Below are positions 63,558 through 64,000 of a stretch of DNA of 64,000 nucleotides, one piece after another. Origin of the DNA: Bog-473 sp963707835 (GTDB lineage: Bacteria > Actinomycetota > Acidimicrobiia > Acidimicrobiales > RAAP-2); NCBI GenBank assembly GCA_963707835.1, contig CAVPRI010000001.1, positions 992,001 to 1,056,000 of the forward strand, in the 5' to 3' direction. Position 1 is the stretch's first letter, and every line of letters begins with the position of its first letter. The notes beneath the pieces are model-generated. The model had not been told where the DNA came from. It made no database searches and saw only the letters and a program-made list of their open reading frames with translations. The translations under genes and the position numbers were made by a program.

Positions 63558-64000
63558 ATGCCGGAGAAACGTCCCTGGGTGGTGATCCAGCACGTGGCCC
63601 ACGAGGGTCCCGGTGCCGTGGAGTCCGCGGTGGCCCGCGCCGGCGGGACGCTGTCGGTGGTCCGGGTGGACGAAGGCCATCCCGTGCCCGCGCCGACCGC
63701 AGCCTCGGGCATGGCGGGTCTCGTGGTGATGGGCGGCCCCATGAGCGCTCATGACGACGAGCCGTGGCTGCACGACGAGCGGGCCCTCCTGCGCGCCGCC
63801 GTGGAGGCGGGGATCCCGGTGCTCGGTATCTGTCTCGGTGCCCAGCAGCTGGCCGCCGCGCTCGGCGCCGTGGTGACCCGCGGGCCCGCGCCCCAGTGCG
63901 GCGTGGGGGAGGTGCACCTCACCCTCGAGGCCCTCGAGGACCCGGTCTTCGGGCCTGCTCCGACCCCACTGCCGTGCGTGCACTGGCACGCCGAGACGTT
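63558..64000 (+). CDS. Class I glutamine amidotransferase (partial, runs off the window)
   Basis: ATG 63558, 5 bp after the LmbE stop. The first 147 residues are seen: VVIQHVAHEGPGAVESAV, LVVMGGPMSAHDDEPWL, and the nucleophile elbow GICLGAQQLAAALGA with the catalytic cysteine. CVHWHAETF at the window end should hold the catalytic His. The layout matches stand-alone GMP-synthase-like amidotransferases. The 3' end lies beyond 64000. Confidence 0.85.
   Translation, partial: MPEKRPWVVIQHVAHEGPGAVESAVARAGGTLSVVRVDEGHPVPAPTAASGMAGLVVMGGPMSAHDDEPWLHDERALLRAAVEAGIPVLGICLGAQQLAAALGAVVTRGPAPQCGVGEVHLTLEALEDPVFGPAPTPLPCVHWHAET

Noticed and set aside
1..64000. Prophage, insertion sequence, toxin-antitoxin or defence island
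   Set aside because: No integrase, transposase, terminal inverted repeats, restriction or CRISPR proteins were found. Gene content is housekeeping and actinobacterial throughout.
1..64000. tRNA, rRNA or other structured RNA genes
   Set aside because: Gaps are short and I saw no cloverleaf or rRNA-like sequence; I could not run a covariance-model search.

Overview
This window is a dense, very GC-rich stretch of bacterial chromosome. Its gene content points to an actinobacterium, probably outside the classical Streptomyces/Mycobacterium groups, and Acidimicrobiia-like is my best guess. The markers are a WhiB regulator beside a PdtaS-type kinase, a WhiG/FliA sigma factor, a DUF3107 protein, the actinobacterial trio histidine phosphatase/DUF3090/SCO1664 kinase, F420-linked enzymes (a luciferase-like oxidoreductase and an FrhB homologue), a wax-ester synthase/DGAT, and a LmbE deacetylase of the mycothiol type. 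I found no rRNA, tRNA, CRISPR array, prophage or insertion sequence. GTG starts and 1-4 base stop/start overlaps are common, and intergenic space is small.

Layout. 0-8.5 kb: F420-type oxidoreductase, K+ channel, ArsC-like protein, tandem CAP-like lipoprotein, photolyase with an SRPBCC-SDR protein, PPK2, a UPF0016 transporter. 8.5-12.2 kb: a polysaccharide deacetylase with near-identical 42-residue repeats, then two paralogous OmpR-type response regulators. 12.2-16.3 kb: WhiG-like sigma factor, glutamate decarboxylase, channel-like membrane protein, DUF1269-type stress protein. 16.4-20 kb: tsaC-tsaD (tRNA t6A), a glyoxalase-fold protein, WS/DGAT. 20-28.5 kb: esterase, valS, cysS, acyl-CoA dehydrogenase with a palindromic operator, a TetR regulator, a glycosyltransferase. 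28.5-37.4 kb: gmd, then a complete System I cytochrome c maturation cluster (ccdA, ccmA-ccmB-ccmC-ccmD-ccmE-ccmF, thioredoxin, ccmH, CcmI-like). 37.4-40.6 kb: cysteine desulfurase with a SufR-like regulator, divergent from an Mrp Fe-S carrier. 40.6-43.5 kb: diguanylate cyclase and dGTPase. 43.6-49.5 kb: DUF3107, two ArsA-like ATPases, O-methyltransferase, PHP phosphatase, PdtaS kinase, convergent WhiB with a CRP-type site upstream. 49.6-54.9 kb: glycerophosphodiesterase, etfB-etfA, an MBOAT/SGNH acyl-transfer pair. 54.9-64 kb: SCO1664/DUF3090/phosphatase operon, uracil-DNA glycosylase, thioesterase, FrhB-like protein, Fpg/Nei glycosylase, GAP transporter, Bcp peroxiredoxin, DEAD-box helicase, LmbE deacetylase, and a glutamine amidotransferase cut by the window end.

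The genes combine into a few themes. These are redox and heme/Fe-S biogenesis (ccm, Mrp, desulfurase, etf, FrhB), lipid metabolism (acyl-CoA dehydrogenase, etf, WS/DGAT), nucleic-acid repair (photolyase, UDG, Fpg/Nei, dGTPase) and envelope modification (deacetylase, MBOAT/SGNH, gmd, glycosyltransferase).

Caveat on quality: at least twenty genes, including the essential cysS and nearly every ccm gene, are broken by single-base frameshifts while their amino-acid motifs stay intact. Read them as base-calling or assembly errors, not pseudogenes. For such genes the coordinates cover the whole reconstructed gene, and internal break points are approximate.
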